From Serratia ficaria (GTDB lineage: Bacteria > Pseudomonadota > Gammaproteobacteria > Enterobacterales > Enterobacteriaceae): 64,000 nt of DNA. The translations under genes were made by a program, and so were the position numbers. The stretch is taken from contig NZ_LT906479.1 of assembly GCF_900187015.1 (NCBI RefSeq), positions 1,736,001-1,800,000 on the forward strand, read 5' to 3'. Shown one piece after another: positions 1 through 16,043 of the stretch. Positions within the stretch are counted from its first letter, which is position 1. The number at the start of each line of letters is the position of its first letter. The notes beneath the pieces are model-generated. The model was not told the DNA's origin, searched no databases, and saw nothing but the letters and a program-made list of their open reading frames with translations.

Positions 1-1
1 G

Positions 2-1348
<1,347 letters not shown>

Positions 1349-1366
1349 TCCCGCCCGTTGAGCGAT

Positions 1367-1404
1367 AAAAAAAGCCGCCGAGGTTAACGCCCGGCGGCTT
1401 TTTT
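1367..1404. terminator. Bidirectional rho-independent terminator between gnd and hisI
   Basis: Stem GCCGCCG (1374-1380) pairs with CGGCGGC (1392-1398). It is flanked by seven A on the left and six T on the right, so it can end transcription of gnd (+) and of the his operon (-). Confidence 0.85.
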
Positions 1405-1422
1405 ATTGCCTGCAATCCAGGA

Positions 1423-2030
1423 TCACTTCTGATGCCGTTCGCGCAGGCGGCCGATCACCTTGCTCAAGTCCAGATCCTGATCCTGCAGCAGCACCAGCAG
1501 GTGGTAAATCAGGTCCGAGGCTTCGTTGGTCAGCTCTTCGCGGTCGTTGACCGTGGCGGCCAGCGCGGTTTCCACGCCTTCTTCCCCGACCTTCTGCGCG
1601 ATGCGCTTGGTGCCGCTGGCGTACAGGCTGGCGGTGTACGAGCTGTCCGGGCTGGCGGTCTTGCGCTCCGCCAGCAGCTGTTCCAACCGGTACAGGAAGC
1701 CCCAGTCGCTGGCGGCGGGGTGGAAGCAGCTGCTGTTGCCCAGGTGGCAGGTCGGGCCGATCGGATTGACCAGCACCAACAGCGTGTCGTTATCGCAGTC
1801 CGGGGTAATGCTGACCACGTTGAGGAAATGGCCGGAGCTTTCGCCCTTGGTCCACAGCCGCTGTTTGGTGCGCGAGAAGAAGGTGACCTTGCCGCTTTGC
1901 TCGGTTTTCGCCAGCGCCTCCTGATTCATATAGCCCAGCATCAGCACCTCGCCGGAGACGGCGTGTTGCACGATAGCCGGCATCAGGTTGTCGGTTTTTT
2001 CCCAGTCCAGCTGGTTTCTCTGTTGTTCTG

Positions 2031-2037
<7 letters not shown>
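1423..2037 (-). CDS. hisI: Bifunctional phosphoribosyl-AMP cyclohydrolase / phosphoribosyl-ATP pyrophosphatase
   Basis: Catalyses steps 2 and 3 of histidine synthesis. The N-terminal half (about residues 1-115) is the HisI cyclohydrolase, with the metal-binding cysteines in SITPDCDND and GPTCHLG. The C-terminal half is the HisE pyrophosphohydrolase, with [12 protein letters not shown]. At 204 residues the length matches the fused HisIE of enterobacteria. It is the last gene of the operon, and its ATG overlaps the 3' end of hisF by 7 nt, which suggests coupled translation. It is followed by the shared terminator with gnd. Confidence 0.97.
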
Positions 2038-7578
<5,541 letters not shown>

Positions 7579-7582
7579 GGCG

Positions 7583-8482
7583 TTACTCCATCATCTTCTC
7601 AATTGGCAACACCAGGATCGAGCTGGCGCCGAGCGCTTTCAGTTTTTCCATGGTTTCCCAGAACAGGGTTTCGCTGCTGACCATGTGCATCGCCACGCGG
7701 TTCTGCGCGCCGGCCAGCGGCAGAATGGTCGGGCGTTCGGCGCCCGGCAGCAGCGCGACGATTTCGTCCAAACGCTCGCTCGGCGCGTGCAGCATGATGT
7801 ATTTGGATTCACGCGCCTGGATCACGCCCTGAATGCGGGTCATCAGGCGGTCGATCAGCCGTTGCTTGGCTTCCGGCATTTCTCCGTCGCGCTGGATCAG
7901 GCAGGCCTTGGAGCGGTAGATCACTTCCACTTCACGCAGGCCGTTGGCTTCCAGCGTGGCGCCGGTGGAGACCAGGTCGCAGATGGCGTCGGCCAGGCCG
8001 GCGCGCGGCGCCACCTCCACCGAGCCGTTCAGCAGGCAGGATTTGAAGCGCACGCCCTGTTTGTCGAGGTACTGCTTCAGCAGGTGCGGGTAAGAGGTGG
8101 CGATGCGGGCGTCCTGCAGGCTTTGCGGGCCGGCGTATTCGGCGTCGAGCGGGGTGGCCAGCGACAGGCGGCAGCCGCCGAAGTCCAGGCGGCGCAGGGT
8201 GAAGTAGCGCGGGTCTTCGCCCTGAGCGCGGCGGGTGAGCAGCTCTTCTTCCAGCACGTTCTCACCGATGATGCCCAGATCGACCACGCCGTCCATCACC
8301 AGGCCCGGGATATCGTCGTCACGCACGCGCAGGATATCGATCGGCATATTTTCCGCAAAGGCGATCAGGCGTTGCTGTTGCAGGTTGATTTTGATGCCGC
8401 AGCGCGCCAGCAGCTCCTGGGATTCGTCGCTCAGGCGGCCCGATTTCTGCATTGCTATCCGTAAACGTGTTTTGTCCAGCAT
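7583..8482 (-). CDS. hisG: ATP phosphoribosyltransferase (long form)
   Basis: Committed first step of histidine synthesis: ATP + PRPP to phosphoribosyl-ATP, allosterically inhibited by histidine. The 299-residue length is that of the long HisG form with its own C-terminal regulatory domain (about residues 225-299), so no HisZ partner is expected. The N-terminus ([17 protein letters not shown]) and the PRPP-binding region around DLVSTGATL are clear. It is the first structural gene, downstream of the attenuator. Confidence 0.97.
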   Translation of the reverse strand: MLDKTRLRIAMQKSGRLSDESQELLARCGIKINLQQQRLIAFAENMPIDILRVRDDDIPGLVMDGVVDLGIIGENVLEEELLTRRAQGEDPRYFTLRRLDFGGCRLSLATPLDAEYAGPQSLQDARIATSYPHLLKQYLDKQGVRFKSCLLNGSVEVAPRAGLADAICDLVSTGATLEANGLREVEVIYRSKACLIQRDGEMPEAKQRLIDRLMTRIQGVIQARESKYIMLHAPSERLDEIVALLPGAERPTILPLAGAQNRVAMHMVSSETLFWETMEKLKALGASSILVLPIEKMME

Positions 8483-8552
8483 GGTAACCTCTGTTTAATC
8501 TGTAATTTTATGAATTTATTGTAAAAACTTTATTTTCTGTCTGTCCGGAGCC

Positions 8553-8585
8553 AAAAAAAAACCCTCGGAAGAAATCTTCCGAGGG
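8553..8585 (-). terminator. his operon attenuator terminator
   Basis: Read on the minus strand, a 10-bp stem (CCCTCGGAAG paired with CTTCCGAGGG, loop of 4) is followed by nine U. It lies between the leader peptide and hisG, as expected for histidine attenuation. Confidence 0.92.
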
Positions 8586-8654
8586 CTCTCTCTTGCGTTC
8601 TGCGCGCCACTGGAAGATTAAAAAACCGTCTTCCAGCACTCATCGCCTGAAAGA

Positions 8655-8702
8655 CTAGTCAGGGTGATGGTGATGATGGTGGTTGAACTGAACGCTGATC
8701 AT
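8655..8702 (-). CDS. hisL: his operon leader peptide
   Basis: A 15-codon leader encoding MISVQFNHHHHHHPD, with six consecutive histidine codons (CAC/CAT) and a TAG stop. The E. coli peptide has seven His. When histidyl-tRNA is scarce the ribosome stalls on this run and the downstream terminator at 8553-8585 does not form. It was found by reading the minus strand upstream of hisG. Confidence 0.95.
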   Translation of the reverse strand: MISVQFNHHHHHHPD

Positions 8703-8746
8703 GGGTGTTTTCTCTGTAAAGGTCGGTACTAGCCGAATTGCTAATT

Positions 8747-8776
8747 AACCTAAACTATCCGCCGCTCGTCGCGCAA
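8747..8776 (-). promoter_or_regulatory. Probable his operon promoter
   Basis: On the minus strand, a -10 element TAGGTT (8747-8752) lies in the same TTTAGGTTAA context as the E. coli his promoter. A possible -35 TTGCGC (8771-8776) sits 18 nt upstream. The transcript would start about 35 nt before hisL. The -35 choice is tentative. Confidence 0.55.
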
Positions 8777-8932
8777 CCCTTTTTTAACGTCATAAATTTA
8801 ATTTATTGAAACCGGTTGGGTTATTAGCTAAACACGGTTTTACCCAAGCTTAAGCGGCGGCGGATTGTATCGCCGTACGGAGTGGCGTAGCCTTAATGGG
8901 CAGAGCGCTGCGATCTTCAGGAGAGGGAGACG

Positions 8933-9757
8933 ATGAAAAAGGTAGCCATTATTGGTCTGGGCTGGCTGGGCATGCCGCTGGCCCTGTCGTTGATGAGCCG
9001 CGGATATGACGTGGTGGGCAGCAAAACCACGCCGGACGGCGTTGAGGCCGCGCGCATGAGCGGCATTGAATGCTATCGGCTGGAGCTGACGCCGGATCTC
9101 TTGTGCGATCCTGAGGATCTGGAACAGCTGCTGCGGGTGGATGCGCTGGTGGTGACCCTGCCGGCCCGGCGCACCGTCGAAGGCAGCGAAAACTACTTTA
9201 ATGCGGTGCGCATGCTGGTGGACAGCGCGATGGCCTTCGGCGTGCCGCGGGTGTTGTTCACCAGTTCCACCTCGGTGTACGGCGAAACCGCCGGCACGCT
9301 GCGCGAGGACTCGCCGCTGCGGCCGATCACGCCGTCGGGGCGGGTGCTGGCCGAGCTGGAGCGTTGGCTGCACGAGCTGCCGAACACCTCGGTGGACATC
9401 CTGCGGCTGGCGGGGCTGGTGGGCGCCGATCGTCACCCCGGCCGTTTCCTGGCGGGCAAGGTCGACGTCAAGGGCGGCTCGCAGGGGGTCAACCTGGTGC
9501 ATCAGGATGACGTGATCGCGGCGATACAGCTGCTGCTGAAGCTGCCGAAAGGCGGCCATCTCTACAACCTGTGCGCGCCGAGCCACCCCACCAAGCGCGA
9601 GTTCTACCCGGCGCTGGCCGAGCAGCTGCAGCTGGCGCCGCCGCAGTTCGCCGACGAGGCGGAGCAGGACGGGCGGCTGGTCGACGGCAACCGCATCTGC
9701 AACGAGCTGGGGTTCGAATACCAGTACCCCGATCCGGCGCGCATGCCGGTCAATTGA
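8933..9757 (+). CDS. yeeZ: NAD(P)-binding SDR-type epimerase/dehydratase family protein YeeZ
   Basis: Orthologue of E. coli YeeZ, which also lies divergently next to hisG. The N-terminal nucleotide-binding signature is GLGWLGMPL (about residues 8-16), with SSTSVYG and RLAGLVG further on, typical of extended SDR proteins. It has 274 residues. GGAGAGGG-like purines just before the ATG act as ribosome binding site. The substrate is unknown; the active-site Tyr of the SSTSVYG motif is followed by ..GRVLAEL rather than the canonical YxxxK, so catalysis should not be assumed. Confidence 0.9.
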   Translation: MKKVAIIGLGWLGMPLALSLMSRGYDVVGSKTTPDGVEAARMSGIECYRLELTPDLLCDPEDLEQLLRVDALVVTLPARRTVEGSENYFNAVRMLVDSAMAFGVPRVLFTSSTSVYGETAGTLREDSPLRPITPSGRVLAELERWLHELPNTSVDILRLAGLVGADRHPGRFLAGKVDVKGGSQGVNLVHQDDVIAAIQLLLKLPKGGHLYNLCAPSHPTKREFYPALAEQLQLAPPQFADEAEQDGRLVDGNRICNELGFEYQYPDPARMPVN

Positions 9758-10676
9758 TTGCCTGAAGCCCCGCCGCCTGCGGGGCTTTTTTTATCGCCCG
9801 CAGCAGGTCTTCCCGCAGCGCCGTCAGCGCCTCTTTGGGCGGCGCCGGGTGGGTGACCAGGCACAGCGTCGCCCGATAAGACAGCGCCTCGCCGCCCAGC
9901 CGCTTCAACATGCCTTGCTCCACCCAGCGCGCGGCGTAATGGGTGGGCAGGTAGCCGAGATATTCCCCGCTGAGCACCAGATGCGCCACGCTTTCCATGT
10001 GGTGGGCGACGGCGGCCAGGTTGTTCGGCGCGATCGGGCACAGCCGCTGCGCCAGCAGATAACCGCGTTTGACCCAGCGGGCGTTTTCAATCTGCTCGCG
10101 GCCCGGCCGCTCGGCGGCAAACAGCGGATGGTCGGCGCTGCAGTAGATCGCCTGGGTCTCCTCCAGCCACGGCTGATAGCGCAAATCCTCCAGCTGCTGG
10201 CCAAAATAGCCGATGCCCAGATCGAGCTGCTGGTTCAGCAATCCCTGTTCAATTTCCGTCGGCGAGCAAATGCGGCACTGCAACTGCACGTCCTGGTGCC
10301 GGCGTTGGAACCCTTTGATCGCCTGGCTGAAAGGATTGCCCGGCAGCGACACCAGGTTGTCCACCAGGCCAAGCTGCAGATCGCCGGTCAGCAGGCCGTT
10401 CAGCGACTGGCTGATGCGGGTAAAGTCGCGTGCGGCGTTGAACAGCGTGCGGCAGGCGATCAGCATGCGTTCGCCTTTCGGGGTGAGCATGAAACCGGAG
10501 CGGCCGCGCTGGCACAGGCGAAATCCCAACCGGGTCTCCAGCGAGGCGAGATGGGTGCTGATGGTGGACTGATTCATCATCAGCGGCTCCTGAGCGGCGC
10601 TGACGCCCTGCGCCTCCGCCACCGCGACGAACACCCGCAGCAGTTTGAGATCGATATCGCTTAGGTTGGTGAGCAT
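9750..10676 (-). CDS. LysR-family transcriptional regulator, probable regulator of the adjacent ureohydrolase operon
   Basis: A winged helix-turn-helix DNA-binding domain occupies about residues 1-65 (DIDLKLLRVFVAVAEAQGVS followed by NQSTISTHLASLETRLG), with a LysR substrate-binding domain after it. The ATG at 10676 is preferred because a GGAGG lies 5 nt before it; an upstream GTG at 10688 would put that Shine-Dalgarno sequence inside the gene. It is divergently transcribed from the guanidinobutyrase-like gene, the usual arrangement of a LysR activator and its target (compare gbuR-gbuA in Pseudomonas). It is not the orthologue of E. coli yeeY as I remember that sequence. Confidence 0.85.
   Translation of the reverse strand: MLTNLSDIDLKLLRVFVAVAEAQGVSAAQEPLMMNQSTISTHLASLETRLGFRLCQRGRSGFMLTPKGERMLIACRTLFNAARDFTRISQSLNGLLTGDLQLGLVDNLVSLPGNPFSQAIKGFQRRHQDVQLQCRICSPTEIEQGLLNQQLDLGIGYFGQQLEDLRYQPWLEETQAIYCSADHPLFAAERPGREQIENARWVKRGYLLAQRLCPIAPNNLAAVAHHMESVAHLVLSGEYLGYLPTHYAARWVEQGMLKRLGGEALSYRATLCLVTHPAPPKEALTALREDLLRAIKKAPQAAGLQAIN
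9766..9792 (+). terminator. Terminator after yeeZ
   Basis: AGCCCCGC (9766-9773) pairs with GCGGGGCT (9779-9786) and is followed by a T run. It ends yeeZ and overlaps the last codons of the convergent LysR gene. Confidence 0.85.
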
Positions 10677-10929
10677 CTGTCCCTCCACGGAAAGTATCTG
10701 GCCGTTAACCCGTTTTTAACATCGAAGAAGAGGGCGTTGGCGAGTGTGATTTGTCCTTCCTTATGGCATGGATGTCAAATAAAAATCAATAGTTCAACGG
10801 CTTAGTAAACATCGTCTTTTTCAATGCTTACATGCGAAAGCGGGAATGGTAGCCAGACGAAGCCGCGGGGTAGCCTGTGAATGTTATTCAAATGTTGAAA
10901 ATACCGACTCCCCAAAACAAGGAAACGCC

Positions 10930-11862
10930 ATGCTGAATCAACCTCAAAGCGGCAACGACATGCCGCGTTTCGCCGGCATCCCCACCATGATGCGCCTGCC
11001 CGCGGCCGAAGATGCGCGCGGGTTGGATGCGGCCTTCGTCGGCATTCCGCTGGATATCGGCACCTCGAACCGCAGCGGGACCCGCTACGGCCCGCGGCAG
11101 ATCCGTCAGGAGTCGGTGATGATCCGCCCTTACAACATGGGCACCGGCTCGGCGCCCTTCGAACGCCTGCAGGTGGCCGATCTCGGCGACGTCGCCATCA
11201 ATCCCTACAGCCTGGCGGACAGCGTGCGGCGCATCGAACAGGCTTACCACGGCATTCTGGAGCATCGTTGCACTCCGCTGACGCTGGGCGGCGACCACAC
11301 CCTGACGCTGCCGGTGCTGCGCGCCGTCGCCCGCCGGCATGGCCCGGTCGGTCTGATCCACGTCGACGCCCATTCCGATACCAACGAAGAGATGTTCGGG
11401 GAACGGCTGGCGCACGGCACCACCTTCCGCCGCGCTTTTGAGGAGGGGCTGCTGGCGCCGGAAAGGGTGGTGCAGATTGGCCTGCGTGGCAGCGGCTATG
11501 CGGCGGATGATTTCGACTGGTCGCGCCGTCAGGGCTTTCGCGTGGTGCCGGCGGAAGCGTGCTGGCACCGATCGCTGACGCCGCTGATGGCGGAAATTCG
11601 CCAGCAGATGGGCGATGCGCCGGTGTATCTCAGCTTCGACATCGACGGGCTGGATCCGGCCTTCGCGCCGGGCACCGGCACGCCGGAGGTCGGCGGGCTG
11701 TCGGTCTGGCAGGGGCTGGAGATCGTGCGCGGCTGCCGCGGGCTGAACCTGGCCGGCGCCGACGTGGTGGAGGTGTCGCCGCCGTACGATCGCACCGGCA
11801 ACACCGCGTTGTTGGCGGCCAACCTGCTGTTTGAAATGCTGTGCGTGCTGCCGGCCCGCTGA
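10930..11862 (+). CDS. Ureohydrolase, guanidinobutyrase/agmatinase type
   Basis: Binuclear manganese ureohydrolase that releases urea from a guanidino compound. The start at 10930 follows AAGGAAAC and gives 310 residues. Metal ligands are visible in GGDHT (H123), VDAHSD (D146, H148, D150) and SFDIDGLDP (D237, D239). The N-terminal stretch (MPRFAGIPTMMRLP) and the block SVMIRPYNMGTG match Pseudomonas guanidinobutyrase GbuA more closely, from memory, than E. coli SpeB. The likely substrate is 4-guanidinobutyrate, with agmatine or guanidinopropionate as alternatives. The next gene is a transporter, and the gene is divergent from a LysR regulator. Confidence 0.85.
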   Translation: MLNQPQSGNDMPRFAGIPTMMRLPAAEDARGLDAAFVGIPLDIGTSNRSGTRYGPRQIRQESVMIRPYNMGTGSAPFERLQVADLGDVAINPYSLADSVRRIEQAYHGILEHRCTPLTLGGDHTLTLPVLRAVARRHGPVGLIHVDAHSDTNEEMFGERLAHGTTFRRAFEEGLLAPERVVQIGLRGSGYAADDFDWSRRQGFRVVPAEACWHRSLTPLMAEIRQQMGDAPVYLSFDIDGLDPAFAPGTGTPEVGGLSVWQGLEIVRGCRGLNLAGADVVEVSPPYDRTGNTALLAANLLFEMLCVLPAR

Positions 11863-11937
11863 GGGCACGCCAAACCCTGCCGGCGGAGCGGTTGCGTCCG
11901 GCCTCCTGATAACGATAACCAAGGTATGGAGGTGTTT

Positions 11938-13323
11938 ATGAATCTCGATCTGCTGGTCGTGGTGTTTTATTTCCTGGTGATAGGCGCGGTGGGGTGGATG
12001 GGCATACGCCGCGCCAACTCCAAGGAGGCATACCTGGTGGCCGGGCGCAACTTGGGTCCGGGGCTGTATCTGGGCACGCTGTCGGCGGTGGTGCTCGGCG
12101 GCGCCTCGACCATCGGCACCGTCAAACTCGGTTATACCTACGGCATTTCCGGCGTCTGGCTGTGCGGCGCGCTGGGCCTGGGCATCGTGGTGTTGAGCAC
12201 GGTGCTGGCCAAGCCGCTGCTGCAGCTTAAGCTGTATACCGTCAGCCAGGTGCTGTCGCGCCGCTACCATCCGGCGGCCAGGGTGACCAGCGGCGCCATC
12301 ATGCTGGCCTACGACCTGATGGTGGCGGTGACCTCGATCATCGCCATCGGCAGCGTGATGCAGGTGATGTTCGCGCTGTCGTTCCCCACCTCGATCCTGC
12401 TCGGCGGCGGGTTGGTGGTGCTGTATTCGACGCTGGGCGGCATGTGGTCGCTGACGCTGACCGACATCCTCCAGTTCATCATCATGACCGTCGGCATGAT
12501 GCTGGTGCTGATGCCGATGAGCATCGTCAAGGCCGGCGGCTGGGAAGCGTTCGGCAGCCTGTTGCCCGACAGCTACTACCGGCTGTCGTCGATCGGTCTG
12601 GACACCATTCTGGTGTTTTTCCTGATTTACTTCTTCGGCATTCTGATCGGCCAGGATATCTGGCAGCGGGTGTTCACCGCCCGCAGCGTCGACGTGGCGC
12701 GCTATGCCGGGCTGGGCGCGGGCGTTTATTGCGTGCTGTATGGCGTGACCGGCGCGCTGATCGGCATGGCCGGCAAAATCCTGTTGCCGCAGTTGGCCAG
12801 CACCGACGGCGCCTTTGCCGCCATCGCCCAGGCGGTATTGCCGGCCGGCATCAGCGGACTGGTGGCCGCCGCGGCGTTGGCGGCGCTGATGTCCACCGCC
12901 AGCGCCTGCCTGCTGGCGTCGTCGACCATCGCGCTGGAGGACGTGCTGCCGGCGATCCGGCGGCGGCCGTCGGGCGGGCTGGCCGCCGGGCGTTTCACCA
13001 CTCTGATCATGGGCATGATCATGCTGGGGCTGGCGTTTCTGGTGCGCGACGTGCTGGCGGCGCTGACGCTGGCCTATAACCTGCTGGTGGGCGGCATGCT
13101 GATCCCGCTGGTGGGGGCGATTTTCTGGCGGCGCGCCACCAGCCTCGGCGCCATCGCCAGCATGCTGACCGGCAGCCTGTGCGTCGTGGGATTGATGTTC
13201 TGGCAGGGCATCGACGCCAACAGCCCGATCTACGGCGGATTGCTGGGCGGCGGCGCGGCCTTCGTGCTGGGCAGCCTGCTGAGCCGGCCGGCGCCGCAGT
13301 TGCAGACTTTGACCGAGCGCTGA
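11938..13323 (+). CDS. Sodium:solute symporter (SSS family)
   Basis: Inner-membrane protein of 461 residues with about 12-13 hydrophobic segments. The characteristic early block SKEAYLVAGRNLG is followed by a helix with GGASTIGTVKLGYTYG, typical of the SSS family. The ATG at 11938 is chosen because GGAGG lies 5 nt upstream; the ATG at 11926 has no spacing for that site. It follows the ureohydrolase by 75 nt in the same direction, so it probably imports the guanidino substrate. Substrate specificity is inference. Confidence 0.85.
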   Translation: MNLDLLVVVFYFLVIGAVGWMGIRRANSKEAYLVAGRNLGPGLYLGTLSAVVLGGASTIGTVKLGYTYGISGVWLCGALGLGIVVLSTVLAKPLLQLKLYTVSQVLSRRYHPAARVTSGAIMLAYDLMVAVTSIIAIGSVMQVMFALSFPTSILLGGGLVVLYSTLGGMWSLTLTDILQFIIMTVGMMLVLMPMSIVKAGGWEAFGSLLPDSYYRLSSIGLDTILVFFLIYFFGILIGQDIWQRVFTARSVDVARYAGLGAGVYCVLYGVTGALIGMAGKILLPQLASTDGAFAAIAQAVLPAGISGLVAAAALAALMSTASACLLASSTIALEDVLPAIRRRPSGGLAAGRFTTLIMGMIMLGLAFLVRDVLAALTLAYNLLVGGMLIPLVGAIFWRRATSLGAIASMLTGSLCVVGLMFWQGIDANSPIYGGLLGGGAAFVLGSLLSRPAPQLQTLTER

Positions 13324-13382
13324 GCGCCGCGACGCCAGAGGCAACCGCCGCAGGCGCCGTTGATGTCCAGGCGGCGCTGCGC

Positions 13383-14381
13383 CTACAGCCAGCCCGACTT
13401 CTTCAGCTTTTGATACAGCAAGAAGCAGCCGGCGACGGTCACCCCGAGGGTGGCGTGGTAGGCCCAGGGGAACTTCAGCTCCGGCATGTCGGCGAAGTTC
13501 ATCCCGTACAGGCTGAAGATCACCGTCGGAATGGCCAAAATCGCCCCCCAGCCGGCCAACCGCTTCACCACTTCGTTTTGCTTCACCGTCACCAGCGCCA
13601 GATTGACGTGCATGGCGTTGGTGAGCATTTCGCGCATGTCGTCGATGTTACTGGCCACCTGCCGGGCATGGTCCTGCACGTCGCGCACGTAGGCGCGCAG
13701 CTCTTTGGGGATCACCTCTTCGTGCAGGCGGATCAGTTGGGTGCAGATTTCGTCCATCGGCAGCGCGGCGTTGCGCAGCGCCAGCAGGTGGCGGCGCAGG
13801 GTGTAGACGTTTTCGATCGCCGCCTGATCGAACTCGGATTTGAACATGTTGGCTTCGATGCCTTCGATGGTCGCCTCGAATTTGGCCACCACGCTGCGGT
13901 AGTTGTCCACCACGAAGTCCAGCACCGAATAGAGCGCAAAGCCGGGGCCGTGGCACATTTGCTTATGGTTTTCTTCGGCTTTGGCGCGGATCGGCGCGTA
14001 GCTGGGCGAGGCGCCGTGGCGCACCGTCACCAAAAAATTCTTGCCGACGAAGAAGTGGGTTTCTCCGTATTCGACTTCCTCGTTGTCGCCCCATTGCGCG
14101 GTTTTCACCACGATAAACAGCGAATCGCCGTAGCTTTCCAGCTTGGGGCGCTGGTGCGCGCACAGCGCGTCCTCGATCGCCAGATCGTGCAGCCCGAACT
14201 CCTCCTGCACCTTGCGCATAAACGCCGGCTCCGGCTGCCACAGCCCCAGCCAGACGAAAGTGTCCGGTTGTTTGACCACTTCGCTGATATCGTCGATGGT
14301 CACTTCGCCCAGCCGTTTGCCGGCCTTGTAGGCCACGCTGTTCACCACCATGCTTTTGCTGTCCATCGGGCCGCCCGTCAT
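13383..14381 (-). CDS. CorA-family magnesium/cobalt transport protein
   Basis: Pentameric divalent-cation channel family. There is a long cytosolic N-terminal domain, then two C-terminal transmembrane helices; the signature YGMNF ends the first, and the second runs roughly ATLGVTVAGCFLLYQ before a basic tail. The length is 332 residues. The ATG at 14381 overlaps the stop of the upstream GNAT gene as ATGA; a second ATG five codons later (14366) is equally possible. It is a paralogue-type protein, not the canonical enterobacterial corA by context. Confidence 0.88.
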   Translation of the reverse strand: MTGGPMDSKSMVVNSVAYKAGKRLGEVTIDDISEVVKQPDTFVWLGLWQPEPAFMRKVQEEFGLHDLAIEDALCAHQRPKLESYGDSLFIVVKTAQWGDNEEVEYGETHFFVGKNFLVTVRHGASPSYAPIRAKAEENHKQMCHGPGFALYSVLDFVVDNYRSVVAKFEATIEGIEANMFKSEFDQAAIENVYTLRRHLLALRNAALPMDEICTQLIRLHEEVIPKELRAYVRDVQDHARQVASNIDDMREMLTNAMHVNLALVTVKQNEVVKRLAGWGAILAIPTVIFSLYGMNFADMPELKFPWAYHATLGVTVAGCFLLYQKLKKSGWL

Positions 14382-14797
14382 TCAGTCAGAGTTTTGGTCA
14401 TAAAATAACATTCATGTTCAACCGGGTAATCTTTCAGCGTCATTTGCAGCTGATAACCGAGTTTCTCGTAGAACGGCCGCGCCTGAAAGCTGAAGGTATC
14501 CAAACGGGAATAGCGGCAGCCGCGCGCCAGCGCTGCTCGTTCGGCGGCCTGCATCACCTGGCGGCCCAGACCGCTGCCGCGCTGGGGAGCGTCCACCCAC
14601 AGCCAGTCGATGCTCAGCCAGTTGCCCCAGGTGACGGCGGTCAGCCCGGCCACCACTCGCCCGTCGGCGTCCCGCGCATAGGCGTTGAGGGAGCGGCGCA
14701 GGCCGCCGTCAATATAGGGTTGGTTATGGGCGCGCAGGCCCTGGCGGATGGCATCGAGAGTATGTTCGTCCAACGTATCCGCAACGGTAATGTTCAT
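14378..14797 (-). CDS. GNAT-family N-acetyltransferase
   Basis: Small acetyl-CoA-dependent acetyltransferase of 139 residues. The acetyl-CoA pyrophosphate-binding motif A is seen as RGSGLGRQVMQAAE, followed by the C-terminal SFQARPFYEKLGYQ typical of GNAT proteins. The start at 14797 has a strong AGGAGGA 5-6 nt upstream. It overlaps the corA-like gene by 4 nt, so the two are probably co-transcribed. The substrate is unknown. Confidence 0.88.
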   Translation of the reverse strand: MNITVADTLDEHTLDAIRQGLRAHNQPYIDGGLRRSLNAYARDADGRVVAGLTAVTWGNWLSIDWLWVDAPQRGSGLGRQVMQAAERAALARGCRYSRLDTFSFQARPFYEKLGYQLQMTLKDYPVEHECYFMTKTLTE

Positions 14798-14928
14798 CTT
14801 TCCTCCTCGGTTATCCGTTAACTTAAGCACAGCACGGCCAAAAGGCAACCCGTTGAAATTTAATGCAAACGATCGCGCCGGGCGATTGGGCTACACTGAA
14901 TGGGACATTTTACGCTCAGGAGGACGTT

Positions 14929-16029
14929 ATGCCCCGACTTACCCTAATGGCCGGCCTGCTGTTGTGCAGCGGCCTGCTGCAGGCCGCGCCGACGGTCACT
15001 CAGCTGCAGGACGGATTGGAGCACCCCTGGTCGCTGGCCTTTTTGCCGGCGGAACAGGGCGTGCTGATCACCGAACGGCCCGGCAGGCTGCGGTTGTGGC
15101 AGCAGGATCGGGGGCTGTCGGCGCCGATAGCCGGCGTGCCCAAGGTCTATGCCGAGGGGCAGGGCGGGCTGTTGGAAGTGCTGCCTGCGCCGGATTTCGC
15201 CGCCAGCCGCCGGGTTTATCTCAGCTTCGCCGAACCGGGGGATGACGGCAAGGCGGGCACCGCGGTGGGCTATGGGCGCCTGAGCGACGACGGCGGGCGG
15301 CTGGATAATTTCAAGGTGATCTTCCGCCAGCAGCCCAAGCTGTCGGTCGGCAACCACTTCGGCGGCAAGCTGGCGTTCGACCGGCAGGGGTATCTGTTTA
15401 TCGCGCTGGGGGAAAACAACCAGCGGCCGACGGCGCAGGACGCCGATAAGCTGCAGGGCAAGCTGGTGCGGCTGACCGCCGACGGCGCGGTGCCGCCGGA
15501 TAATCCCTGGGTCGGCCAGGCCGGCAAGCGGCCGGAAGTGTGGTCTTATGGCCATCGCAACCCGCAGGGGCTGGCGTTGAATCCGTGGAGCGGGGTTATC
15601 TGGGAACACGAACACGGGCCGCGCGGCGGCGACGAGATCAACATCCCGCAGGCGGGCAAAAACTACGGCTGGCCGCTGGCCACCCACGGCATCAACTATT
15701 CCGGCCAGCCGATCCCGGAGGCCAAAGGCCAACGGGCGGCGGGCACCGAACCGCCGCTGCATTACTGGCAGGTATCGCCCGGCATCAGCGGCATGGCGTT
15801 TTATGATGCGCAACGCTTCCCGGCCTGGCGGCATTCGCTGTTTATCGGCGCGCTGGCGCAGAAAGAGCTGATCCGCCTGACGCTGGACGGAGACAAGGTG
15901 GTGGCGGAGGAGCGGCTGCTGGGCGATCGCGGCGAACGCATCCGCGAAGTGCGCAGCGGGCCGGACGGCTATCTTTATCTGCTGACCGATGAAAGCGACG
16001 GCAAGCTGCTGAAGGTGGGGGCGTCGTGA
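14929..16029 (+). CDS. yliI: Soluble aldose sugar dehydrogenase, PQQ-dependent (YliI type)
   Basis: Periplasmic six-bladed beta-propeller sugar dehydrogenase. The start at 14929 follows AGGAGGACGTT and begins with a signal peptide ending near GLLQAAP. The product is 366 residues. Blocks such as LPKLS/VGNHFGGKLAFD, GENNQRPTAQD, NEHGPRGGDEIN and KNYGWPLATHG match E. coli YliI nearly residue for residue. As in E. coli it lies next to gstB, here convergent. The genome would need a source of PQQ; no PQQ genes are in this window. Confidence 0.93.
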   Translation: MPRLTLMAGLLLCSGLLQAAPTVTQLQDGLEHPWSLAFLPAEQGVLITERPGRLRLWQQDRGLSAPIAGVPKVYAEGQGGLLEVLPAPDFAASRRVYLSFAEPGDDGKAGTAVGYGRLSDDGGRLDNFKVIFRQQPKLSVGNHFGGKLAFDRQGYLFIALGENNQRPTAQDADKLQGKLVRLTADGAVPPDNPWVGQAGKRPEVWSYGHRNPQGLALNPWSGVIWEHEHGPRGGDEINIPQAGKNYGWPLATHGINYSGQPIPEAKGQRAAGTEPPLHYWQVSPGISGMAFYDAQRFPAWRHSLFIGALAQKELIRLTLDGDKVVAEERLLGDRGERIREVRSGPDGYLYLLTDESDGKLLKVGAS

Positions 16030-16043
16030 CGCCCCGGGGAAAA

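Noticed and set aside
10888..13344. 818-codon minus-strand frame opposite the ureohydrolase and symporter
   Set aside because: Low-complexity His/Gln/Arg-rich antisense frame typical of high-GC coding DNA; the plus-strand genes have clear families.
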